From Thuidium tamariscinum (lineage: Eukaryota > Streptophyta > Bryopsida > Hypnales > Thuidiaceae): DNA of 64,000 nt. Numbering within the stretch: position 1 is the first letter of the stretch; each line of letters starts with the position of its first letter. Under the pieces are notes generated by a model that had not been told where the DNA came from, did not search any database, and worked only from the letters and a program-made list of their open reading frames with translations. A program made the position numbers and the translations under genes. Below are positions 23,105 to 34,690 of this stretch, piece by piece. The DNA is taken from the NCBI GenBank assembly GCA_947034885.2, contig OX344749.2, forward strand, positions 47,769,682 to 47,833,681, written 5' to 3'.

Positions 23105-25889
23105 TCACCTCTGTTTTCCTCTTTTCTTCTGCTTCCTTGATGCGCGTGTGTTTTCACGACCTTCGACTTCCACAGCCATGGCGGCATCCTGCAAAGTTTA
23201 AGACATATAATGAAACCTATTTGTTCACTTCACTTGGAGCCTCCCATTTACAAATGAAAATGGAAGACTACATCTTCATTCATGCTAACTACTATAAAAC
23301 TGAAGCCTCAATCCATTTTAATACTACGACTTCAAAGTGTAGACTTGTACCTGCGAATCCACCTGACTTTCTTGTCCTCCTGTTCCTTGCTCCCCATCAC
23401 CTACACTTCTGAGTACACTAGTGCATACTAGACGATCTGTAGACGCTCTACTGCTGCGGCTACTCTCCAATGCTTCCAAGCGACGCATCATCATGGCCAC
23501 AAACGGATGTTGAGAAATCTGCTCAACTGACAAAAAAGACAGAGTACCTCCTCTTGCCTCGTCCCCATTTTTGTGAACTGCCACATCCCTGAGAACGACC
23601 TCGTCACTTTCATTTCTGAGACTATCTTCCTCCTGCTCTTCACTAATGTCATATTCCTTGGACTTTCCCTGTTGTCCTGAAATCTGTGGCACATCCACAT
23701 TTAATTTTTGGATACCTCCACTTCTATGCATGACGTTGCAATCCACCTCTTTTCCTTGGCGACACCCGCCGTAACCTTTGTCCTTAGCCATTTCAACCCT
23801 GATTTCATCAGGGTCTGGTGACCTCCTCAAAATCCTTCACAATCTTTTCCTCACTCCAACTTCCCCTGACGGGCCTGTTCTTCCAAAGTTCACCCTGCTA
23901 GCATTAGCTCTTCGACAATTCTCGGATTTCATAATGGATGCTGGGTTCTCTAGCTGCCTCTCAAGAGTACGCCAAGTTCGGTCTGACATTCCACTTGGCT
24001 TCGACTCCCCGTTCCGAATTTTTTTCCACAGATCAACACGCCTCAAAGTCACTCCACGCGCAATAACTTCCTTCACATACTCGAACTTCACTGGTGAGCT
24101 GTACTCCCACGTATGCTGAATCCATTCAGCTATCTCTGCAACTGCTCCTTCCGGCTGCCTATTGATGTTACCAATTGCAGGGTCTAGATCCCTGGACAAC
24201 AGCATCAACTCTTTCCTCCAGTCCCCCACTCCCACGCCATATGGCATCTTCGTCTGTTCATCCACAAGTAGGAAATTCCGTGGCAGACCTTCTTTTTTCC
24301 GCTTCTCACCTTCTTTTTCGAGCCAAGCTCTCTCTTGCCTCTTCTCTTTTTTCCGCATTCTCTTAGTTGGGTACAGTATGTCTTGAACATTCTCGTTCTC
24401 TTCGATGTCATCAAGAACTGCCTCATCACGCAATTCTAGAGTATTTTTGTCGTTTCCATAGTCACTTCCGTTGCTAGCAGAGCGGTTGCCTCTCAATGAG
24501 CATACAGTCCGCATGCCTGCTTCTGTTTGGGGTTGACAGGACTGTATTTCATCTTCAGCGTAGTCCTCGCCATGTCCTAACAGACTCTGCAAAAAAATTC
24601 CACGTCCTCTTATTTTGTTAACTCATATTACTGTCCCTCCAACCCACCAGAATTACCTTCATTTTCACATCGTCATGAACTGCACACTACTACAGTCAAC
24701 ACTACCGAACATGACATAGTATATAAACTTGCTACTAACCATTCAAGAGTTCATTTCAGACATTCTATTCTCAAGTCAAGTTCTTCTTACATCTTTGTCG
24801 TTTTCTTCTGATGAGTGCGATGTACCTTTGCCGACAGTACCCCCTTCGTCCTCTGACCCATCCAATGCGCGTGAGACCGGCTGTTGTAATTGTGATACAA
24901 TCTGCCCTTCCGGAGTTGTAGTTTCCATAGTTTCAGCTGCCTCCCTCATCCTCACACCCTTCAAAACCGCGTACCGACGTTCTCTATTGCGACTGAATAT
25001 CTCCTGAGGCATAGTTCGCACTGGGATTGATGGCACACTCTTCACAAATGAGTCTTTCTCTTTCAAAACTTCACGTCCGCGATTGGCAGAAGAAAAGCCT
25101 CCGACGGATGCTCTTTCTATAGGACGACTTGCATTCCACAGTAGTCATGTACAACTTCTTCGAGGTATGCATACGACAACTGTGGGATACTAATGTCACG
25201 TTTCACTTTTATCCTATCCAACCATCAATAACTACTTGATGAACATCCAACTGTAATTCAGTACTTCCTAAGTGCTATCCCTGGGAAATCATTTATCCCA
25301 GTCAATGCTACGACTACATCTCATTGCTAAGAAGGCACATTAATAACAAAGTAACCTACTCTCTAAAAACAATCAAGCTTCCCAGTTCTCTATAGACTGT
25401 CAACTTCCTAGTACCTTCAGTCATCATATTCGAGCATGCAACATTTACATTCCAACACTCCAACAGCGACATCATACTAAGGCTTACGCTACACTATGGA
25501 AGTGAAATGAAGAGTTGCATCGCCTCTGAACCTCCAGACGTAACCTACTGTGGCATTTGCTTCCGCAACTTACCTTTTTGCTTCTGTGCCCATGCATCCC
25601 TTCTTGAATTAGCGGAGTTAGCTAAGGTTCCTGACTGCCGATATTGTCCTCCAGGCAATCCAGCGAAACCACTCGGCCCACTGGAATTCTCCTTTCCTGA
25701 TGAAGCCTTTGTACCTTTCTGTACACGAAGTGGTCGCGCAGTGCCTGAAATTCCTTTCTCCTCCACTATACCTCGACTCTCTTGTTCCGTGACACGGTCC
25801 CTCTGTGGTCGTTCTTCTATAGACGAGTTCTTCTTCCAATGAACAAATGCCTCTACTGGCCTCTTCACACCTTTCCGACTTGAGGATCC
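23105..25889 (-). CDS. TNPA-like (Ptta/En/Spm) CACTA protein, exons 4-7
   Basis: Four exons on the minus strand: 25574-25889, 24791-25116, 23351-24586 and 23105-23188, ending in TGA, with GT-AG junctions and matching phases. With exons 1-3 at 40.7-42.5 kb the model totals 2,487 nt (829 codons). The large exon 6 encodes a basic helical region, then the conserved core LPRNFLLVDEQTKMPYGVGV, DRTWRTLERQLENP, KSENCRRANASRVNFGRTGP. This fits the 'plant transposase (Ptta/En/Spm)' family, whose maize member TNPA binds subterminal repeats of the element. The tail is basic. One in-frame TGA lies at 23837-23839, with the frame continuing beyond it. A retrotransposon now separates exons 3 and 4. Confidence 0.7.
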
Positions 25890-26492
25890 CTGCTCCAATA
25901 TTCGAACTCCACGCATAAGAAATGGGATTATACATACACCTCGTCACTATCTACATCCTTCAGTGCAATAAATAAAACGAACAGTCCTTGACCCACAAAA
26001 AAAACAAAAAAAAACCCACAAGGTATTCTCATTGTCGAGATTGAAGTACATGACATTCACCTCTCCCACGGCCACTGCACTGTGTGTCTCACACATTTGC
26101 GATATTGCGCACAGGTATTAGTAAAAACATTCATACCTCCAGACTTGCTCTTCATTCGTAACTTCAAGAACAACAAAGTTACTATGTCTGCATTCGTTAT
26201 TTAATGTAAAAAAGGAAAAACTTCATTACATTCAATACCATAATACTTTCTCCAAATCCCATATACGGAACAAGTGAAGTTCACTCCTACTTCTGTCAAG
26301 TCATTCCAAACTGCTTGCCTTTCATGCTCGATAAACAGTAACCTTCCCTACCATCTTCATGGACATACACAGGAAAAACAGAACTACAAGGCAGAAGCTA
26401 CTTCCCTACTGACTTCGAAGAACATTTGAAGTTTTCACTTTACAGAAAAATGCAATTCATGTAAGTCCTGAAATCATCTACGATGAACCATG
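25890..26492. other. Intron 3 of the TNPA-like gene, left of the retrotransposon
   Basis: Non-coding, ending at the CTTTT target duplication of the LTR retrotransposon (26493-26497). Nothing else was recognised. Confidence 0.5.
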
Positions 26493-27764
26493 CTTTTTGT
26501 CGTAGCACAGGAAAGCACAATTCCTTCTCTAAGGCTTTAGAATGCACTAAATTAGCCTTAAAGTGACTCGTGTATCGTTCCCAAGAGATTTGGTCGAAAG
26601 TTGACGAAAGACCGGAATACGTTAGTGGTTATCACAACAAAACCCAAGCAAAAGACTGATCCGGTCTTGGTCTCCAACGTTCCTAAGATTTCCTTGGACC
26701 TGATTACCAGATCAATCCTTTATCCTTCCAAACTAAGTCTATCTATCTATACCTGTATGTTCACCACCTTGATGCTTACGCTCACTAGATATGGGACTAA
26801 AGACCGGATACTAGTAGCTGGTCCAATCCCTAGTATAGTAACCAAGTGTAAGTTTAACCTCGATAACAAGAGGGATCTGCTTGTTTGGGCGTTTAGGAAG
26901 GAAGCTTACTCCTACCCTTCAAGTTTTAAAGTGTCAGAAGTTCCACTTATGAGTAAAAAGAAACTACTACTACAAACAGACCGGAATACCTCACAACTGG
27001 ACCGGGACTAATCCGACCCAATAGGTCACGCAAGCACTCCTGCCTAATCCTAACAAAGACTACAACGATGGAAGAACCAGTTAGTCTAATCCTTGGTAGA
27101 ATAAGGGCGGTAGCTTATGCAAGAGAGCTGAATTTCCTCACTTAGTCCTTCTTTCTTCTATAGAGACCGGATCACCATTCAGTTGGCATTTGGCCGGACG
27201 CTCCCGATCTCAAACCCAGACTCTACAAGTGTCTATCTCTATCAAATACTCCCTAGACCTGTTTCAGAAAGCACTGTGGGATCCTGCACAAATTCCCTAT
27301 CAAAACCGAATTCACTTTAAGTCCAGAGACCGGATAAACTGACCATCCGGGCACACACTTATCCACACAAGGTTGCAATCCTAACCATCACCATAAGACT
27401 TTGACAAGGTCCCATGCACACAGTCCACTTCAGAGTGAATCAGAAAGGTTCTGACTTGTATTTGCAACACAAAAACTTGTGAAAGTAAGATAACATAATG
27501 CGCGCCCGAATTCAATTACGAACCGGGTTTAAATACTAAACTGCAAGAAAACCTAAAAGTGCAAATGGAATCAACACCAGCCGCCAAGAATGCCACCTCA
27601 CATTCCTCTACAACTTGGGTAGGTTGACTTCCACAAAACTACAAAAATACCAACAAAATAGGATCACAGATCCTACATATCTGGATCCGGTCTAAGTTCA
27701 AAAGTTCCTAACCTAAATATAACTTGGTTTAGCCGCCTTCCTATCTACCTGTAATTAATGCCCC

Positions 27765-28103
27765 CTATTTCCTCGCCTTCTTGAGAGGCGACGCACCTTT
27801 CCGGGCTGGCTGCTTCTTCGGAGACCGGTACATCTTGATGGGCTTGGGTTTCGGTTTGGTCTTACCCCGCGCCCTGGCCCTGGTCTTCGTGGTCTCTGCC
27901 AATGCCTGGTCCGCATCTGAGTACTGTTCCGACTCATCACCGGAGTCGGTCTCTTCCTCCGAGTCCTCATCTTCCTCATCTGACTCCTCTTCCTCTTCAT
28001 CCCGGGCCTTCCGCTTCACCTTGGATGTCTCCGCGGTCTTCTTCTTGAATCCGGTGATGGGCGGGTGGTGCACTATCTTGCTTTGCGGGGTCTGCTCCCC
28101 CAC
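27765..28103 (-). CDS. Acidic/basic tail ORF in the 3' LTR
   Basis: A 112-codon frame just downstream of the 577-codon ORF. It has a run of Glu/Asp (EEEEESDEEDEDSEEE) followed by a strongly basic Lys/Arg/Pro tail ending KKARK. The composition and ending resemble the C-terminus of the longer ORF in solo LTR B (SKRARK). Whether it is expressed is unknown. Confidence 0.4.
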   Translation of the reverse strand: MGEQTPQSKIVHHPPITGFKKKTAETSKVKRKARDEEEEESDEEDEDSEEETDSGDESEQYSDADQALAETTKTRARARGKTKPKPKPIKMYRSPKKQPARKGASPLKKARK

Positions 28104-28127
28104 TCTCTCGGCAGTCCGGGCTGGTCC

Positions 28128-29861
28128 CTAGCTTGGTGACCCGGATCCAGATCCGGTCTTCAGTATAGAGCGGACCTGCACCGTTGCCTTCGCTTCCCCT
28201 CCGGTCTTTGGTTGTGTGATGACCGTGGGTGATGACTTGCTTGGAGAATCATCCAACAAGGTGATGAACTTGGTCTTCTCCCTTGGTGGTGTAGTTCCCC
28301 GGATTATCTCCCTCAACACAATCGGCTCGGGTTCCGGCTCCTTGGTCTTCTCGGGTTGAGAAACCCTGGGCTCTTCAATCCGGGCCGGTGGGACAGATTC
28401 CTCCTCCACTGCGTCGGTCCTGGTTCCCTCTTCCTTCGCCGGTTCAGATATGCCGGCTTCTACCTCGACAGCTGCTAGTGGTGGCTGATCCTTCGGTTGC
28501 TCCTTCTCCATCTTTGTCTCTTCCGGTCCTGAGACCGGAGCAGAACTAGCTTGGACCTCCGTGACTACTGACCGCCACTTCTCCAGCGCTGCCTCCATTT
28601 TCTTGTTGTAGGCCACCAGAGCTGTAAGCATCTGAGGACCCACCATCTTGCCTGCTTCCAAGACCTTCCTGTCGAAAAGCATGGCTTTGTTGACGACTTC
28701 ACCCGGATGCGTGATGAACTCTCGGATTTCTCCGAGTGTGTTCCGGGCCTGCGTGGTGAGTCGTCTCTCTTCATCCAGCTCCTCCTGAGTGTGATGGAGC
28801 TCCCTCCTCAGGGCTGAGACCTGATTTGTTAGCCGGAGTACCTCCTCTCTGTCCCGACTATCATGAGCCTCCTGAATCAATTCTCCCAACACCTCCATGA
28901 TCTTGGAGGGGGGAATAGAGCCTAAAGCTTGGCTTATGGCCCGCAATAACCCTCTCTCCTCTAGGTGGTGCTTTCTGAAATCTTCCAGGTCTCGCAGGAT
29001 CCTTAGCAAGGGATCCTGTTCCCAGACCGGATCTAACCTCTGGGCTTCCCCGGCTACTACAGGGGTTTCTAGAGGTGGATCCTCTCTTCCTACCTCTGGA
29101 ACCTCCTCTACTTCTTGTGTGCCTCCTTGATGCCCCTCCTGACTCTCATCCTCGGAGTCCTCCTCATCCTGGTCATTTTCCGCTTCCGGGTCTGCAATCT
29201 CATACTCTATCAATGCAGCCCCTACCTCGTAAGCTTCCATCTCCTTCTCTCTCAAGAGGTCTAACAAATGATACAGATGAAACAGGAATGGTGAAATGGG
29301 AGAGGGTTTAGATTTCCCAATTCCTTTCACCATTCGGTCCATCCGGTCCCTCATAACTAACCCCCAATCTATCTTCCTGTCTCCCAACAGTGCACCAAAG
29401 ACAGTGTTGGCCACGGTGACCGTAATCCTACTAGGTCTATCCGGGTTCAAGATCGCCATCATGAACCGCAGTAGCCTCTTGTGTCTAGCAGACACACACT
29501 CTGCTACTGTAAAGCCGTCCTTCGGGTTGGTGGGCCTGCGGAACTTCCCTTGGTGGAATTTGTCCGTCCGGGTGCCCGTTGCATCTCCTCCTTGCTCGAA
29601 GGCGTACACCTTGCGCCACATCGCTGCACTCCACTCCTTTGGCAGCGCCCGGACCGTCCCTTTCCACTCGTTGGTCTGGCCGGCCAGTAGCTCCTCCACC
29701 ATCGCCTCATCCTTCAGGTTCCAGGGGTGAGCCATGAACCCCTCGCAGCCCATCTGCCTGAGGTCTTCCTCCAGCTCCCTCTTGTCTTGTGCGTCAGTTG
29801 GCACGACCGGATTCACATTCCGGAAGGCTAGAATCCTTCCTTCCTGCACCTCTTCTGCCAT
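28128..29861 (-). CDS. LTR-encoded protein (577 aa), copy in the 3' LTR
   Basis: An open frame in sense orientation lies within the LTR. Its N-terminal block aligns with the ORF of the solo LTRs at roughly 40% identity by eye (shared RTDKF...KFR, NPKDGFTVAEC, TVTVANTVFG, FHLYHLLDLL). It also shares the coiled coil and the LTALVAYNKKMEA segment. The LTR position, large size and cross-family conservation argue for a real protein. Function unknown; it has no Gag or Pol motifs. Confidence 0.75.
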   Translation of the reverse strand: MAEEVQEGRILAFRNVNPVVPTDAQDKRELEEDLRQMGCEGFMAHPWNLKDEAMVEELLAGQTNEWKGTVRALPKEWSAAMWRKVYAFEQGGDATGTRTDKFHQGKFRRPTNPKDGFTVAECVSARHKRLLRFMMAILNPDRPSRITVTVANTVFGALLGDRKIDWGLVMRDRMDRMVKGIGKSKPSPISPFLFHLYHLLDLLREKEMEAYEVGAALIEYEIADPEAENDQDEEDSEDESQEGHQGGTQEVEEVPEVGREDPPLETPVVAGEAQRLDPVWEQDPLLRILRDLEDFRKHHLEERGLLRAISQALGSIPPSKIMEVLGELIQEAHDSRDREEVLRLTNQVSALRRELHHTQEELDEERRLTTQARNTLGEIREFITHPGEVVNKAMLFDRKVLEAGKMVGPQMLTALVAYNKKMEAALEKWRSVVTEVQASSAPVSGPEETKMEKEQPKDQPPLAAVEVEAGISEPAKEEGTRTDAVEEESVPPARIEEPRVSQPEKTKEPEPEPIVLREIIRGTTPPREKTKFITLLDDSPSKSSPTVITQPKTGGEAKATVQVRSILKTGSGSGSPS

Positions 29862-30412
29862 CTCTCACTTGACGCCTACACAATCTAGGCGCGGTCCAAC
29901 TTAACTAAACCTCCTGCGCTCAAGAACCTGTCAGCTAGCGTAGTGCTATTCGCTCAACTATGTACCAGACCGGATTGACAGTTTATCTATCCCTTCTCTC
30001 TGTCTGTAGACCAAATACTCTATCTCTGGCCGGAAACCCTTTCTCGAACTGCGTGCAAGAAAGTGGCAGGACCTAGCCCTGCTTCCCTGGTCTTATACTT
30101 TTTCCCCCGGCATTAATTACTGACCGTTAGGTTTAAACCAGTCTGGTCACGTGGGAGAGATCCCGACGATCTCTAGACTCGGTAGCCACTCATTACCTAT
30201 CCGGTCTCGGTCGCTAGGTGGGCGGAATCCGGGATTTCATACGCTGTCCCTTAACGTAGTTTCTGGTTTACGGTCTAGGATTTTCCGGTTTCCGGTCTTG
30301 GTCCCAATTATGTGTAGAAACTAAGAAAACAACAAAAAAAATGGGGATTGAATAGATCCCTCTTCCCGTATTTTGCTTAAGAACCTGCTTAGGTGAATTC
30401 TAGGTTGCCACA

Positions 30413-30428
30413 TCACCCCATTTTCACA
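30413..30428 (-). promoter_or_regulatory. Polypurine tract
   Basis: In sense orientation GAAAATGGGGTGA sits directly before the TGTGGCAACC start of the 3' LTR. This is the expected site of plus-strand priming. Confidence 0.75.
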
Positions 30429-30499
30429 TGTGAACGTCCCGTGAACATTTAACTAGAACTGGGTTCCTAAGTAGTCTCTTAGCAACAAACGGTCTTCTG

Positions 30500-31640
30500 C
30501 TACCCAGAATCGGATTCCGAAAAAGAGTCCAAGTTGTACTTTTTTACTCGGGAACCATTTACTCTGGTTACTAACTCTTCTCCTCCCAGGTCCATTAACT
30601 GTAAGGACCCATTGGGGTAGATGGTTTTTACCTTGTATGGTCCCATCCATCTGGTATGCAGTTTGCCCGGAAAGTCTTCATAGCGGTTGTCATAGAGGAG
30701 AACCAATCCTCCCTCTGTGATACCGTTGCTTTTCGGTAATTTTGAATCGAAGTCCTCCTTTCTTCTGGTCTGGACCAGAATAGTCCGTTCCAAGGCCTCC
30801 TCTCGGGCCTCTTCCAAATCTTCTATTGCCAACAGTCGGACTTCCGGATTCTGGTTTCGGTCCCCCCTTCTTGCGGCCATTACTCGGTGTGTCTCCACTT
30901 CCATCTCAATCTTATGCAACGCCATTTGTCCGAATACTAGGAAAAATGGACTTTTCCCTGTGGTGGTCTTTTCTTATGTGTTATAGGCATGGACGGCTGA
31001 GGGCAACTTCCGGTCCCAGTCCGTCTTGTGAGCCGACACCATCTTGTTCAGACTTCGCTCGATTATCCCATTGGCCCGTTCAGTCAGTCCATTAGCCTTG
31101 GGGTTGTATGGTGTGGTCTTCCGATGCTTGATCAGGTACGTAGTGGTGATAGTCCGGATCAGGTCGTTGAGAAAATGGGTGCCCTGATCACTCACCAACT
31201 CCAAAGGATGTCCAAACCGCATCATGATCTCTTCGAACAGGAACGTTGCTGCTGTGCTTGCGTCGTTCTTTCGTGTTGCTTTGGCTTCCACCCACTTGGT
31301 AGCGTAATCTGTTGCCAAGATGATGTACCTCTTTCTTCTGGTAGTGACCGGATTGATAGGACCAATAAAATCGATCCCCCATTTCTCAAATGGAGCTATA
31401 GGGATGATTGGTGTCAGAGGCCAGTGGTTCCTGAAAGAAGGAGCACCTGTTCTCTGGCACTGATCACAGGTCCCTACAAAGGTCTTCACATCCCGGATCA
31501 TAGACGGCCACCAGTATCCGGCCATCCGGATACGGTTAATGGTCGTGTTGGCCGCGAAATGTCCTCCTGAAGGACCAAAATGAAGCGCATTCATCACCTG
31601 TTTTCTTTCCTTCTTCTCCAGACATCTTCTAATCTTCTCA
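30500..31640 (-). pseudogene. Integrase region of the retrotransposon (fossil part)
   Basis: In sense order it shows an HHCC zinc-binding motif (HFGPSGGHFAAN...CDQCQ), a D,D,E catalytic core (GIDFIGP, SDQGTHF, ANGLTERANG) and a C-terminal GPY-type module (RWMGPYKV) near 30660. It lies downstream of RNase H, as in Ty3/gypsy. No chromodomain follows. It is part of an element whose interior is broken. Confidence 0.85.
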
Positions 31641-31924
31641 TCTGCTCCTATCTTGAAAAGAACTCCGTGGATCAGGGTATAAGGTGCCGCCTTCTGCTGA
31701 AACACCACTTTTTCTTCGGGATTGTATCCTTCAGGAAAGGTGTGGTGGGTCAGATACTGGATGATGTCTTTGAAGTCCGAAACTTCGGTCTCTCCAATAT
31801 GAAATACCCCCAACTCATTGAGAGGCATGGTTCCTGGTTCCGGTATCACTGATCCGATCTCAGGGAATTCGTCCGGGAAAGTTGCCGCTATGCTCTCCAT
31901 GGCCTCTTTTCCACGCTGTCTGGA

Positions 31925-32295
31925 TAGGAAGTCTGCATTCACATTGGCTTTCCCTGGTTTAACTATTACCTCATAGTTAAATTCTTGTAATAGCAAGATC
32001 CATCTTGCTATCCGGCCCGACAGATCCGGTTTATTTATCAGGTACTTCAGGGAATCATGGTCTGTATGGAAGATGACTCTGTACCCCAGCAAATAATGCC
32101 GGAACTTCTTGCATGCATACACCACGGCTAGAGCCTCTCTCTCTGTAGTGGTGTATTTTCTTTCAGCCGGGCTCATCTGTCGGCTGGCGTAGTAAATTGG
32201 ACATTCCAATTTGTCGTGGGCCTGCCACAGTATTGCTCCCAAACACCAACCTGAAGCGTCTAGTGTTACGTAGAAATCTTGCGACCAATCGGGTG
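31925..32295 (-). pseudogene. RNase H region of the retrotransposon (fossil part)
   Basis: Motifs FYVTLDASGWCLGAIL, YTTTEREALAVVYACKKFRH and VIFHTDHDSLKYL are typical of Ty3/gypsy RNase H. It lies between the reverse transcriptase and the integrase. Confidence 0.85.
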
Positions 32296-32399
32296 GCGAT
32301 AGTATGGGTGCCTTCGCCAACCGGGTCTTGAGTTCTTCGAAGGCAGCTTGCCGGGCTGCCGTCCAGATGAACTCTACTTCCTTCTTAAGGAGTTCAGTG

Positions 32400-33140
32400 A
32401 GAGGATTTGCCAACTTGGCATATCCCTCGATAAACCTCCTGTAATACCCTACACATCCTAAGAATCCCCGGACTTCCTTTACACATGATGGCGGAACTAG
32501 GGACAGAATGACCTGGACCTTATCCACGTCCACTTCTAGCCCCTTCTCACTGACCACATGCCCAAGTAAGATTCCGGACATCATTCCCAGGAAACACTTC
32601 CCGGGATGCAATTTTAATCCGGTCTCCCTACACCTGACGAAAGTCTTCTCCAGGAATTCCAGATGATGGATTTTCTTCCCGAATACTGCGAAGTCATCAA
32701 TAAAGACTTCCAGAAAATGTCTGAGAAAGTCTCGGAATATATCCATCATCAGTCGTTGGAACGTACCGGGTGCATTACATAGTCCGAAAGGCATCCGGCT
32801 AAAGGCAAACGTCCCCCACTCGGTGGTGAAAGTAGTCTTTAGCTGGTCAGCCAATCGAATAAAGACCTAGTTATATCCGGAGAACCCATCCAGAAAACTG
32901 TAGCACTCTTGTCCGGAAACATGGTCCAAGATGATATCCGTAAAGGGCAGAGGAAAATAATCCTTTTTGGTTGCCGCATTTAGTTTTCTAAAGTCTTGGC
33001 AGACCCTGATCTTTACTTTACCATCGGCCCCTACCTTCTTAGGGACAACCACAATGGGGGAGACCCATTCGGAATTACTGACCGGATAAATGAATCCTGC
33101 CTCTAACAGCCTATCGATCTCTTCCTTCACCATCAAAGAG
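32400..33140 (-). pseudogene. Reverse transcriptase region of the retrotransposon (fossil part)
   Basis: Motifs include WVSPIVVVPKK, RVCQDFRKLN, FAFSRMPFGLCNAPGTFQRL and the catalytic FIDDFAVF box, in Ty3/gypsy order. The frame is not continuous over the whole element. Confidence 0.85.
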
Positions 33141-33699
33141 TATCTGGGGTTAAGGCGATACTGGCGCTATCTAATGGGGACAGATCCTTCCATCAGGTCT
33201 ATCCGGTGTTCTCCCAATTCGACCGGGATACCTACTAAGTCCGAGGATGTCCATGCAAAGACATCCAGGTATTTCTTTAGAAGCTTCACGTATTCCCGTC
33301 GCTCTACTTTGGACAGAGATTTTCCCAAAAAAAATGCTTTCCCGACTTCTACCTCTACTTTTTCGTAATCAGAGGGACTTACAATGTTCTTGATCCGGTC
33401 TGGCTCTTGCTCTTCCGCGTGTGTCCGGATCTCACTCCAGGGTAAGTCCTCCTTTCCTTCTTTCGTACCCACCGCCGGTAGATGTCCTGAATCCATCTGC
33501 TGTCGGATCCAGCCAGTCGTTAGCGGTACACTGGATTCCCCCAAGGATCGATCTTCGGTCTGGGGATCTCGTGTCTTCAAGTTTGTCTGATCCTCCAGTC
33601 CCTCAATTTCATGGACCGGATTCGGAAATTCGAAGTCGACCTCGGTCATCCCTTCGAATTCCTCTACGAGGTAGGTGGTGGTGGCAGAAGAATCCTCGG

Positions 33700-34250
33700 C
33701 GTCCGTCCAGTCCGTGGTGTACCCCTCTGATTCGCTGGTTTCACCCATGTGTTCCTCTAGACTCCATGGAATCCGGATTCCGGGTTTACCAACCACAAAC
33801 TCCTTATGTCCCCAGTCTACAATGACTCGGGCCGCATACAACCAAGGTCTTCCTAGCAGCATTGGAAATGGTCTTCCAATGTCTACACGAATGATAACAA
33901 AGTTCAGTAGATACGTTGAGTCACCTATCCGGGTCGGGACTTGTGACAGTCGTCCGACCGGAATCACTCGAGACTGGTCAGCCATTCTCAGCACTTGAGT
34001 AGTGGTCTCAAATGTCGTGAATCCTAAGTCAAAGGCTGTGTCCTCTAACATCAGATTCACTCCTGATCCTCCATCCACTAAAACTTGGGGGATGGTGCAG
34101 CCTTCTACTTCTACTGTGACTTCGGGTGGACCGAAATCTTCTACGTTGGTGAAGTTGACGGCTACAGCCGGGAGCTTGAATCTCCTCTTCCTTCTTTTGG
34201 TCCAGGCTTCCCGGATGAGCTTCTGATAGTTGGTATTATCGTGGAGCAGT
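33700..34250 (-). pseudogene. Aspartic protease region of the retrotransposon (fossil part)
   Basis: A retropepsin-like active site, VLVDGGSGVNLML, is followed by the beta-rich ligand-binding part (LLNFVIIRVDIGRPFPMLLG). It lies between gag and reverse transcriptase. Confidence 0.75.
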
Positions 34251-34690
34251 TGGCCAATGGTGACATTAGCTTTCTGATCCTTGATATCCTGTAAGATGTT
34301 GTACTCGTCCTCCCTTCTTTCTGACGTGATGAAGACTGGTACATCATTGAACCTTACATGCCTCGGAGATGTTACCAGACCGGAAGTTGGAGTTGGGGCA
34401 GTTCCGGTTTCAGGGACTGAACTGTCTAAATCCTTCCTAACTTGCTCGCTGATATCCTCCGGTATTCCTTTAGGTCCCACCCCATTTTCTAAGTTTGCTA
34501 GGGGTGGTCCTAAGGTAGATTCATCAGAGTGATTAGAATCACTCGAATCCGGTCTCTGAGTCCGGATTGGCCTACTTTTACGGTGGCCCTTCTTTCTACT
34601 CTTTCCTACTTTTCTCTTTTCGGCGGAGCTACGTGTTTCTACTCTCAAAACTGGCGTCTCTGGTGCACGGGGTAGCTCCACCTCCTGGCG

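Larger units (their letters stand above)
26498..30412 (-). repeat. 3' LTR (3,915 bp)
   Basis: It matches the LTR at 36497-40411 over its full length with about six differences, all transitions by eye. It ends in TGTGGCAACC / GCTACGACA in sense orientation. It includes its own copy of the LTR-encoded ORF. Confidence 0.95.

Noticed and set aside
29296-29730. Plus-strand frame inside the LTR (and its twin at 39295-39729)
   Set aside because: It is the antisense shadow of the conserved LTR-encoded ORF.
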